Of a stretch of DNA of 64,000 nt, positions 35,461 through 45,224 are shown piece after piece. The notes below the pieces were generated by a model. The model was not told the origin of the DNA and made no database searches. It saw only the letters and a program-made list of their open reading frames with translations. The stretch is from Cladobotryum mycophilum (lineage: Eukaryota; Ascomycota; Sordariomycetes; Hypocreales; Hypocreaceae). The stretch's first letter is position 1; each line of letters starts with the position of its first letter. Where the stretch lies: contig JAVFKD010000002.1 in NCBI GenBank assembly GCA_036429605.1, positions 3,596,001-3,660,000 of the forward strand, given 5' to 3'. The translations under genes and the position numbers were made by a program.

Positions 35461-36744
35461 CTAGGGCATCGGTCTCCGGCCTTCCTTATACTCGTTTCCA
35501 CCTTCTAGCCTGATGATCTCTTGGATATGCCTTGGAATTCGTTCAATCCAGGCCTGGATAGCTTGTTGAGGCATTTCTTCCCAAGCAGCCTCCCAGACTT
35601 TGATAGCTTCTGCCCGAGACTTAGGGGCACCTTTTCTAGTAGTTCTTCTTTTTATCCAGGGCCAAGCTGGCTCAATGGCATTGAGATCAGGGGAATTAGG
35701 GCACCAAATTAACCGCCGGACCTGATGAAGGTCAAAGACTTGTTGTTGGATGTGATGACTATGGGCTGGAGCCCTATCTTCTTGAACAATCGTATCTGGG
35801 CGTTCAATTTCGCATTTCTTAGCAAACGGCAGCATTTTTGGGATTAAGATCGTGGTTTGATACCGATACCAATCTATCCCGCTGCCTTTGCCTCGATCAA
35901 GCTTGCCGTTCTTTGCGTTCCATCGCCATTGAGGCTTCTTGCCGGGCGTTTGGCGCCGTAAATTGATTCGTCTTATACCAGTTGATAACTCCCACTGTTC
36001 TTTTAAAATCGGTTCCAGCTCGTTATTTAATTTCTCTATAGCTTCTTTGGCCTGTTGTTTTTCTATTGCGGTTTCGGGCTTCCAACAGTGGCAAGGTCCT
36101 TTTTTATCGTAGGAAAAACAGCCCCAGAACATGAATTCAGAGGAACCTTTCCACCTCTCTCGAATACAGCTCCGTACGAACGCTTCTTCTTTAGTCCGCC
36201 AAATTCGATAGGCTCCTCGTCGATGTAATAAAACAACAGAGGTCTCGTTAGACCAGATCACATTCTTCTAATCTTCTAGGGTCTAATCCTTATGGTCTAA
36301 ACACCAAAGAAGACGATCCTGCTTCATCTTTTTCGTTAACCTAGGCTTCCTCGTCGGCTTTGTCTTCCGGAACCCAGCTATCTTGAGGATTCGTCGAACT
36401 GTAGCTTTGGAGACCTCGATGCCTTGTTGGCTAAGTTCTCCAGCTATATCAGCAGTTGTTTTTTCTCTTCCGTAACGATCACGCTGTACTTTATCAAAAA
36501 CTAGATTTTTGACTTCCTCGGTTTGTTTATTTGGTCTTCTAGATCTAGGGGCATCAGCAATAAATACATCATCGATTTTAATCGGCCTAATAGCTGGATC
36601 AAAGCCTCGTTTAATTGCCCGGGCATAAATACGATCGACTTGGCGTACAGAGAGTCCTGTAATAAAAGCAACCTCCCTAGAGCTTTGCCCACTAATAGCC
36701 TTTAATGTGATTACCATGGATCGAGTTGGAATATTGGAATGCAC
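35461..36744 (-). pseudogene. Tc1-type transposase with two in-frame stops and a lost catalytic Asp
   Basis: One frame of 427 codons contains TAG at 36285-36283 and TAG at 36270-36268. The N-terminal part has paired helix-turn-helix domains (ITLKAISGQSSREVAFITGL and later ATVRRILKIAGFRKTKPTRK). The catalytic DDE domain follows: IWSNETSVVLLHRRG, where family members have IWSDET, then QEDRAPAHSHH and CPNSPDLNAIEPAW, with 34 residues between the second Asp and the Glu (DD34E). The family pattern around the stops is KDWTLEDWKNVIW, so both stops replace Trp. All three lesions are G-to-A on the coding strand in CpA context, as RIP produces. The element is therefore not autonomous. Confidence 0.92.
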
Positions 36745-36882
36745 TGTTGTTCGTGATATTGTCGTAATACATAAGGTTTAGCGGTGAAGAAAGAGAAAGA
36801 ATGTATGTAGATTATGAGGGGTTATTCTTAAGGGCTACCTAAAAAGCTTGTGCGGGGCTACGTTACATAAAAAGGTGGGCTT

Positions 36883-36915
36883 TGCATAAGACAAGACTTT
36901 TGGAGCGGTCCTCCG
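36883..36915. repeat. Right terminal inverted repeat of the Tc1-type element
   Basis: This arm is the reverse complement of 35346-35378 with one mismatch and abuts the TA duplication at 36916-36917. Confidence 0.93.
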
Positions 36916-38013
36916 TAGTAGAGAAGACGCTCACACATCTCCAGAGAATTAACTCGACCGTGGAAGGGAAGACAAATTTCCACGCTCCAATGTGCACTCC
37001 GCCAAATAGCAGTGCACCAATACACCCTGCAAAAACCGCCCATTCACCTAAAGCGTCGTCGCTACTTAATAGATCCCGGACATCAGTTGTGCCAATCAGC
37101 GCACCTAGTTTCCGTTCGCTGTCAGCCGCACCCCCAAATGTTAAGAAAATACGTATAATCCCAGTATATTATCCCTGGTTTCTAGTATTTTCCGTAATTC
37201 GTCTGATAAATCTTCACACAACATGACAGTCGTAGTTGCACGGACGCCACTCGGCTTCTCCCAATAAAGAGCGTATATAACAACTACACAAACTACGAAT
37301 GCCAGTACCGCAAATTCAAGCGGCGAGATGGCGAGCCCCTTCGCAGCGCGCATCAATATCTGGAGCACAGTCCACAAAATCTGAACAACTGCAATGACTT
37401 TGACCAGTGAATCGTGTCTGGATATGGCGTCGATTTCCTCTTCAGTAATGTTGGGTAGCTTTTGAAGGTGGCCTGCATCCCGAAGTTCGCAGATTTGTTC
37501 CGCGTTGAGGTGGTATGGATGGTGATAACCAGCGTTTTCGATTCCATTGCCTTGTATAACGAATCCTCCCAAGTTGACATAATAGCTCTGAGCCAAGTTC
37601 CAAGTAATGCCATCTCGCTCCTTGTAATCACGCGATCGCTGTTGGTTTTGGCGGGCCATCATCAGATCGTAGTACGCTGCGACTATTAAAACCTCAGGTG
37701 CAAACACGGTCGAGATCATCGGTTTAGCGGTATCGCAGAAGCCTTTCAGCCGCTATTTTATAATTCCCATGCATCCGGCGGGACGGGGTTTGCGTTGTTC
37801 CGGGATATTCGGATGCTGAAGTGTCCATGTGCATGCGACAATTGTAAGGAGAGAACTCCAAAGTATATCCAGCGTGCCTCGAGAGTTAGGAGATGACACA
37901 TAGTTCTCCGAAGTGGCGGGAGTGGAACAATTGGTTCTGAAAATGGTATAGGCCTCAACAGCTGTTATCGAGCAAGAAAGAATGAGTAATTTTGGAAAAT
38001 ATGAGAGCGCCAT

Positions 38014-38447
38014 GGTGGATATCCTCCTTGATGGCACGAATGAGAGAAAACCGGATGATATAAGTGCAGATTATGTTTAGGATTCACTCAGGTACAGCCC
38101 CATGAATGTAACGAGACCATTCACAAGTAAACACATCAAGGGATAAGATTAAATTATAATTGATCCATTATTCCCCGATTCACCGTGTCGGATTTCTTGA
38201 ACTATGCATGTCAGGCCTGTACTTCAACTTCGCCCTGATTTGTTCACAATGTTACCCTCTCAACCAAGGTAATCTTCGTTAGGTAAAACCCAGATTGTTT
38301 GTAGGTTATCCATACATCTTAACTTTGCATAATCTATGCTCATCGCTCAATTCAACTGCCGTTGCCTACTGCTAGCCATACCACAGCCTCTATTGCGGCA
38401 GCAATGCCATTTCCCATTCTCAACCACCAATCCAGACACTGCAGCCT
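38014..38447. other. Spacer between the split membrane-protein gene and the Cys-rich reading frame
   Basis: It contains the promoter of the membrane-protein gene on the minus strand. No coding sequence is visible. Confidence 0.4.
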
Positions 38448-39128
38448 TTACAATGAGCGAACCTTGCATTGGAACAGCCTTCTAGGGGTAGGATTCTGAA
38501 AGCTTTTGCAGCTCGAGGCGCCCTTGTCGACCGCATTGGCTCGACATTCCACCTGCCCGCTTTTGCCATTCGTCTCCGTGATATCCCTGTCCAGCCCTCC
38601 GAAATTGGCCTGACAAGCATTATGAATAGTGTCAAAGGCACTGAGGCAGAACAGTTCGACTTCGGCGCCGATGGTGGATTGTATTGCTTGCTGGACCACA
38701 TCAAATAAGAAGCCGTATGCGAAGTTGGAACCATTTCCATTCACACATTCTGCACCCGTAAAGATGTCAAAGGCGGCTGCAAAGTACAGGTTTTTGACAC
38801 CATGCAAGTCGGAGCAGAAGTCCGGAGCGGCCTTTCCGTAGAGGCTGTCTGGGTCCTGTGCGCCAATGCCGTCGCAGAATGTTTGGCCAAGGCCCTCTGC
38901 CATAAATTTGCTAATGTTCTCCTGCTTCAAGGCTTCAGAGACCTTGACCACGTTGACAATGTTAGTGGTAAGAATATTCACATTTGGGTGCTCATCCTCA
39001 GTCCAGAAGTGAACCGTTCCGTTGCCATGGTCAACAAGGAGCTCGCTCAACGATAGCCCATCGAGGCTCAGGGCTGCGACGGCTGTGGCAGCAGCGGTAA
39101 TCTGATAGATGGTTCTGAGCAAGACCAC
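38448..39128 (-). CDS. Putative small secreted Cys-rich protein (start codon not found)
   Basis: The frame encodes 226 residues with a hydrophobic start (LLRTIYQITAAATAVAALSL) like a signal peptide and eight Cys spread through the rest (FCDG, DFCSDL, AECVNG, LFCLSA, NACQAN, VECRAN, SSCKSF, FQCKV). I do not recognise the family. Small, secreted, Cys-containing proteins of this size are common effector or cell-wall candidates, but nothing here assigns a function. No ATG precedes the signal-like segment in frame. The first near-cognate codon is GTG at 39128, so the true start is in an unseen upstream exon, is hidden by a sequence error or has been lost. The coordinates therefore mark the frame, not a proven CDS. 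Confidence 0.45.
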   Translation of the reverse strand: MVLLRTIYQITAAATAVAALSLDGLSLSELLVDHGNGTVHFWTEDEHPNVNILTTNIVNVVKVSEALKQENISKFMAEGLGQTFCDGIGAQDPDSLYGKAAPDFCSDLHGVKNLYFAAAFDIFTGAECVNGNGSNFAYGFLFDVVQQAIQSTIGAEVELFCLSAFDTIHNACQANFGGLDRDITETNGKSGQVECRANAVDKGASSCKSFQNPTPRRLFQCKVRSL

Positions 39129-40963
39129 GATGAAATGATGGGCAAGGATGTGAGGATGTGTTCTTCTTTACTGTACGAGGGTCATATAAGAGTGGCGGAT
39201 GGAGTATGGTGGGATATTGACTGTCAGTGAATGTAGAATAGATATGTTTTAACACAATCTGAGCAAGGGAGTGGAGAATGATTTATAGACAAGACAATGT
39301 TTTTTGAACGACGTCATAATACAAGACTTACAAAGTAAAAATAGAAAATAACTTTGTTCCTGCAGCTTTTGAATGAGTTATTTGTTGGTCCTTTCATCTT
39401 CCATGCCATTTACATGTTTTGCGCAATTGCAAACACTGAGGAAACCAAGGTGATTATGCAGATCCTACAAATCTTACAAATGAGTGAACCAACACACTCT
39501 CATTACTATTACTTTGTGTGAAAGAAGACATCACCGACATCCCGTCAAGACCTTTGTGTCCTCCGTACATATTTCGCTTCCTTTGTATGAGAAAAGTGCT
39601 ATGATGGGGGTGAAGTGCAAGCACACAGCGACAAGGCGGATGGTGTAAGTGACGAGACATAACCTCGCGCAATCACTTTTACTGTGCCGCCCACAGCGTC
39701 GCATCTAATCACCCCAACTGGAAAGTTTAAACTAATTTTAGACAAGAAATAGTATTATTTGACTCAATTCGGCAATCAAATTGATCGCCCCCATGTTTCA
39801 TTGCATCAGCAGGTACTACAAAACCTGGGCTGGCCATCCTCGGAAGCTTCAGATGAAGATTGCTAACCTAGAAAGATTACCAGACACCAATCAACCTACC
39901 CACCTTGAGACGACCTTCATAAGGCTTGCGTCGGTTTACTTTAGATACAAGGATGTGACTGGCCGGAGAAACGTCTAGTAAGGTTCCAGTATTCCCCTCC
40001 TCTCTTTCCAAAATTTATGCAGCCCTAGAGAATTCATTGGAGAGATCTAGGTCAGCTGCATAATGTGCAGGCCAATTGCTGTCAACGCCAGCAACTGTGA
40101 AATGTGATCCGGGCGACGTGCCATCCATGGATCTCCTACTAGACCCTCCGGAACGCTAATCACCGGCAATTGTTTAGCATAACCAGTTCCTGTTTATGCG
40201 GAGATGGCGTATTCTCAACTGCACACAGGGGAGCAGTGCCTGTTACTGTTTTATTGGTCACCTTACAAACTCACCTATGGCTCATATGCTGTGGTGATGG
40301 ATTAAGGTGTGGCTACTCTGTCAGTCTAATGCCTACCGCGACGCCTAAAACAGTAGTGTGGTGAGCTCCGTTTTACTAGTTGGAGAGACTGGTTAGCGGT
40401 TGGGGATTCATTATCCCATCCAAATGGAATCGTTGAATGAACGAGAGTAAACTCAAACGAAAGCTTGACGCGGACCCTGGGCTTCCGCTGTTTGTGGAGA
40501 TTTGTGCATGGGAATAGCTTCATCCTCACATATGAATCTCAGCACAAAGGCTATTTGAGAGTGATGAGATTTGCAAAGGCTTAAGAATGGAACAAGTGTG
40601 AACAGACTGAGTGACATGAGATTGAGCTAAGATCCATGGATGCGCTGCCTCCTCAGGCGACCCGCAGACCAGGCCTCAGCCACAGCCAACTCTCAAGGAA
40701 AAGAATAAGCCACTGAGCTGAATGACGCTTTGTTTGAGATTTGCTGTATCGCCAGGCTGACACAGGCTTGTATGTTGAGCTGAACTCAGTACCCCAAATT
40801 CAGCCTAGCCGCCGCTCACTTGCATGTTCCAGCTTGTCTCACATTCATCCTTTAATCTTCAATTCATTCATCCATCTATCTTTCTCATCAACAACATTCG
40901 TCTGTTTCTCTGTCTCTCATTTTCCTTTTCTCATACGTCGCGCGCCGTTCGCAATGTCTAGCA
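39129..40963. other. Gene-poor stretch (1.8 kb)
   Basis: No reading frame here has a recognisable domain or a spliced continuation. The right end holds a T/C-rich leader (40830-40930) for the next gene and a short upstream open frame ATG 40954-TGA 40980 that overlaps its start codon. Confidence 0.45.
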
Positions 40964-42764
40964 ATGGCATCAGCGACTGATATCATCACCTACATTGGTG
41001 TGCCATTGGCAGTCCTGGGAGGTATGCGATGCTTCTTTTTCTCACCAACCTTGATAGAGCCTTGCCCCTAATGGAATAAGTTCTTCCCATTCTCTACAAT
41101 ACTTTCGCTACTCTTGCTTCACTTTCGCGCATAAGGCGCATGCTCCGGCGCAGTCGTCTTTCTGCACTCACACGTGGCGATGTCGTCAATCGCGTCATCG
41201 AGATCGAATTGCCGCGGTATGCGGTCATGCCTCTGGACAGGTTCCAGGACAGTCCCGACTACTGGACTCTTTCGCGCAATCCTAGCTCTATCCCCGGCGG
41301 CAGCTGGACGACGTTTAATTGGAAGACGAACACTATCGGCATGAAGACTCAGCGCGTCGAGTATGCGGACCAGGTGCGGCAGCCTCAGGTTGAGGTCTCT
41401 TTTGATGACTTGGTAAGCTACCTGCTAGATCTTGGGGCTGTTCCGGATCCCCATGGCTGGAAGTTGTTGAGGTCAACTGGGCTATGGGCACCGGTGGGCT
41501 GCTCATTGATGATGTCGCCAGATGGAAGAGAAAAGGCTCTTACTATTGCCCCACTGGACGATTCAGATGGACATTTGTCGCTCGCAGTGGCTTGGTCCAG
41601 CTCGTGGATCACACGAGATCACGCACATCTACCGCCGTATTGGGTCCGCTTACCATCTCCAGGAGACAAGCTGGAGAGGGCAACTGAGTTCAGTAGCGGC
41701 GTTGAGAAAAAGGCGAAAAGTTGCAGGACATTGAGGAAGTTCAAGACCGGGGTGAAGGCGTCAGCGAGATCGCCAGCCAGGCTGAAGTTGATTCAATCGA
41801 GCACGAGGTTCGCACAAACTTAAAGAGCGACATTACTTGTGAGATTGCCATGTCAGGCCTTGTCACAGCATTGGTTCAAGGTGACCTTCATCATACCACC
41901 ACCCCTGACAGCCTCTACATCGATCATCTCCGCATTCAACCTAGGAAAATGGACGGCGTGTGGTTTGCCAGCGCTGCCACGGCTTACGGCACATCAAGCC
42001 AGACGATTCTTTGGAACTTCAAGATCCCCGACGACATTCTGTCTTTTTCCAATAAAGACACAGTGCCCTGCGGCATCTTGGTGCTTTTAGGTATGGTAGA
42101 TGAGTCGGAGACCCCGGAATGGGCGACAAAACACAATGACTACGGTGCATCTCTCGATCAATTTTCACAGAGGACCCGAGATCAACGTCAGGCCATGGAG
42201 GCAGAAGCACGGATGGCACCCGCTCAACGGGAGCAAGCCGTTAGGGACAGGATGCGCAGGGAGGCGGAGCAGCGGATGCAAGACAGTGAGTCTCTTTTGC
42301 CTAGAATGAAAAGCCCTTGAATTCTAATTGTGAAAAATGCAGTGCGCGACAGGATGAGGACGGACCAGCAGCGACGTGACCAGCGTACCATGGAAGCTCT
42401 GCAGAGCCCAAAGTGGGATACCAAATCCATCGCAGAGTATTCCCTCCAGTGGCTCAAAAACCAGGATATCTGGGATCAGTCTCTGTCCACGAAAGAGATT
42501 GCGGGATTCGTGTTGCATCGCATGGTTCGTGACGGCGAGTTCACCTCTGCGATTTGCGGCATGTTGGACATTTGGAAAGCGTGGGCCGATCGGGGAGGAA
42601 TGAAGAAGGCGGATTATCAGATGATTCAAGAGAATCAGGCCACGTTTGCTCAGGCTATTCTATTGATTGCCCTGATCAAGGACACGGCTGATGACTTGGA
42701 GGGTACGTTGGCGATGGATTTGCAGGAATGCCTGCGCATGTGGAAAACGATACGGCTTGGATAG
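40964..42764 (+). CDS. Conserved fungal protein with N-terminal membrane anchor, with an apparent 1-base frameshift
   Basis: Exons 40964-41021, 41081-42285 and 42343-42764 join with GT-AG introns. The N-terminus (ATDIITYIGVPLAVLGVLPI) is one hydrophobic anchor. The central block IPGGSWTTFNWKTNTIGMKT plus LLDLGAVPDPHGWKLLRSTG and CSLMMSPDGREKALTIAPLD is typical of a widespread but uncharacterised ascomycete family. The C-terminal half is helical and charged (RDQRQAMEAEARMAPAQREQ). The frame breaks at the five-A run 41707-41711. One extra A joins VEKK to GEKLQDIEEVQDRGEGVSEI and gives about 561 residues. A short upstream frame at 40954 overlaps the ATG and could dampen translation. I cannot name a function. 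Confidence 0.8.
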
Positions 42765-43435
42765 GCGGTTTGGATGGGACTGTAAGATACGATTGACTAC
42801 GAGGCAACTCTTCGTCCAAGTTAATATGGAAAGAGTTTGCAAGAAAAAAACTCGAACAAGTACCTATTTGTTGGCTCCCAGTGAACGGCCAGCTGGATCG
42901 CATCAAGATCAGCATCCTCTTGGACGAGGCGGTTCTGTAATGCGGATCACATGATCAGTGTGGTGCTACAGAGTCCAAAAAGAAAGTATTTAGACGTAGT
43001 AAAGGGTCAACCAAGTTATTGAAGGAGGGCTCTTGACCCACATGGCTCGCTGGTTCCCAGGGGTAAACGAAAACTTGCAGCTGGGCGAGACAGCTGGTAT
43101 AAACACAGCAGCATTATATTGGTTTGTCACTGCCCATCGCAGACAAATATTTGGATCCGATTGCACATCTGAGGCAAATGCTCTGCTAGGTGCAATTACC
43201 TTTTAAATTGCCATTTACTGCTCATGTCGCATCATAGAATGGCATGCCGCTGCTCGACTGATGGTGACATTCGCATGTTGAGGAAGAACTAGTATCGTGG
43301 GCACCATCAACCAGCTGTTGTTACATGAGCCCCAAGATTGCATGAAATACATATATGACATGAATATTTAGAATAATTCGACTAAATGTGAAAAGCATTC
43401 AACCTTTATCTATGGCTGACGACCGTTTGCAGACT
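42765..43435. other. Convergent spacer before the small ankyrin gene
   Basis: No gene or repeat is recognised in this 0.67-kb stretch. Confidence 0.4.
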
Positions 43436-44044
43436 CTAAAGCAGTGGTCTAGTCGCCATCACCCCCCAGCCCTTGCGCTTGCAAAACGCCTCCTTTGCCT
43501 TGACACCATCATTATCCGCCACATTTTCGTCAGCGCCAGCATCCTTAAGAATCCGGCCCATTGCTGAATGTTCAAAACTGTGGGCGAGGTGCAGAGCAGT
43601 CCAGCCATGAAACCCGCGGGCATTCACTTCCCCGCCCGCCTGGATCAGCTTTTCCGCCACGACATCATATCCGTATCGCGCCGCCAACATGAGTGGCGAC
43701 CAGCCATGTGCTGTGGCCAGCTGCGGATCGGCTCCGGCACGGAGAAGATACTCGACACAGAAAAGGCAATCCTTTCGTACAGCTCTGTGCAATGCCGTCT
43801 CGCCCAGCGCATCTGTCTTATTAACGGGCGGGTGGAGGTCTAGTAAGCGCTGGAGCAATTCGTGATGGCATTCTTCAACTGCATTGTGGAGATGCAAGGA
43901 CGTAGTGCTGTTATTGTTCATGTCGTCGACGATTCGGCTCATTATGTATCGGCAGCATAGCTCGCTTAGACTACGAGAAGTCTTTCGGAGTGCGAGAAGC
44001 TCATTCTTGGCGAGGCCCTGCATGTATTTACTTAAATTAGGCAT
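43436..44044 (-). CDS. Small ankyrin-repeat protein
   Basis: The frame gives 202 residues from ATG 44044. Three consecutive ankyrin repeats are clear: GETALHRAVRKDCLFCVEYL, GWSPLMLAARYGYDVVAEKL and GWTALHLAHSFEHSAMGRIL, each followed by the AGADP/AGGEV/AGADEN turn. A first degenerate unit precedes them. The N-terminus (LSKYMQGLAKNELLALRKTS) is helical and could be the tail of a larger domain. An AG acceptor lies just before it at about 44067, so an upstream exon is possible and this may be a fragment. Ankyrin repeats mediate protein binding, and no partner can be inferred. Confidence 0.65.
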   Translation of the reverse strand: MPNLSKYMQGLAKNELLALRKTSRSLSELCCRYIMSRIVDDMNNNSTTSLHLHNAVEECHHELLQRLLDLHPPVNKTDALGETALHRAVRKDCLFCVEYLLRAGADPQLATAHGWSPLMLAARYGYDVVAEKLIQAGGEVNARGFHGWTALHLAHSFEHSAMGRILKDAGADENVADNDGVKAKEAFCKRKGWGVMATRPLL

Positions 44045-45224
44045 TGCAACCTCATTGGAAGCCTATTAGATACTCTACCGCTATAATATGATGTTGAAGT
44101 TGTAGTGGGAAATCAAGGAGCATACTGAAAGGGTTGGCGATCAACATTAAAGAATGCGCAATACCATAGATTTACGCAGACTCCCTCATTAGTACCGCGA
44201 TGCTCATTTGTTGATACTATCAAGAACACTTATACTTTCAACAATAAAGATCAACCCAAACCCCTTCCGGCTCGTTTTCGGGATAGACTTAGGTCACAGC
44301 TTTCCGTAAGACATCTCAGGAGGGGTTCTCCAATGGCACGTCCTAGGGCGCCGGATGGCATATGGTATGATTACAAATTCCATTTTCCGATCATCTGCAA
44401 GCCGTGACATGCCTGAGTTAACCGGATTACTATACATCATATGGCGATATGGTTGACCTTCGCATGGCGAACAACGCCTCTGCGCAGGGCGTTGAATGAC
44501 ACTTGGTGGTGCAACGCAATCCACACCAAAAAATACGACATACCAACAAACTACTCTAGTTTTCCACATAATGGTATGCAAACGGAGTGATTAGTGATCA
44601 GTAGATTAGATGGAGAAAGATAAATGCTAATACATGGGAGCCATGTATTGAGGACTTACGACCTGGTCTTGTCCTGTATACCACAGCGCCATGCCAAGGT
44701 TTAGGTGGAAATAGGAACATTTGATGCCTAGAATAATTCCAAAAGCAATCGTAACAACCCGATACTCCGTGGAATCTTCAACTCGTGCATCTAAATAATC
44801 GGTGCTCACTATCTAGATATCTCCAATAACGTGGCCAACTGGTTTCTTATATTACCAGGTAGAGCTGGGACGGCCTGAATGCCCTTGTCATTGAGCTTTG
44901 GCCTGTTACAGAGTAATGCCGTCAGAGCTACCATTGTCTCAATGGCCACCAAAAAAGCAAACCTTCCTCCCTACCCAGTCACCGAGTAAAAAGCAACGGC
45001 TACGACACATTATTCATAAAAGTAAACCAGGTTAGGCCTCTGGTAACCTAGAAAATTATCTCAGACTGACAGGCCAGAGTGTCTTATCATTGGGGGGAGC
45101 TCAGTTTAGAACTCAAGGGAGCTTAGGACGGCCTATTTTCCTTTCAATGACCGATTCCCCCATTCTCAATTGTTGGGAGGTTAATGAGTATTACGCGGCC
45201 TGATAAACAGGCTAAAGCAATACA
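44045..45224. other. Spacer between the ankyrin gene and the broken NLR
   Basis: Two short minus-strand frames lie at 44294-44581 and 44627-44809, but neither starts with ATG and no splice joins them convincingly. I call no gene. Confidence 0.4.

Larger units (their letters stand above)
35346..36915 (-). mobile_element. Tc1/mariner-type DNA transposon (1,570 bp)
   Basis: Both ends carry a 33-bp terminal inverted repeat beginning CGGAGGACCGCTCCAAAAG; the two differ at one position. A TA dinucleotide flanks each side (35344-35345 and 36916-36917), the target duplication of this superfamily. One transposase frame runs through the element on the minus strand. The host gene reads on through both flanks, which fixes the insertion point to the base. 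Confidence 0.94.
35102..38013 (-). pseudogene. Fungal multi-helix membrane-protein gene split by a transposon
   Basis: The gene starts at ATG 38013 with a signal-like MALSYFPKLLILSCSITAVE. It continues with NSRGTLDILWSSLLTIVACT, then FAPEVLIVAAYYDLMMAR, SYYVNLGGFVIQG, LQILMRAAKGLAISPLEFAV, GALLFGGVHIGAWKFVFP and, on the other side of the transposon, RLIILVEIFRTLCFLPPDSY ending at TGA 35104. This order is that of a common, uncharacterised ascomycete membrane family. Three lesions are seen: TAG at 37755-37753 (probably TGG to TAG), an apparent one-base loss in the CCC at 37160-37162, and the Tc1 element inserted at the TA 36916-36917. Removing the element and one TA restores the frame exactly. 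Confidence 0.87.

Noticed and set aside
44294..44809. Two short minus-strand frames that might join as a small secreted or membrane protein
   Set aside because: Neither begins with ATG, and no splice pair in phase connects them convincingly.
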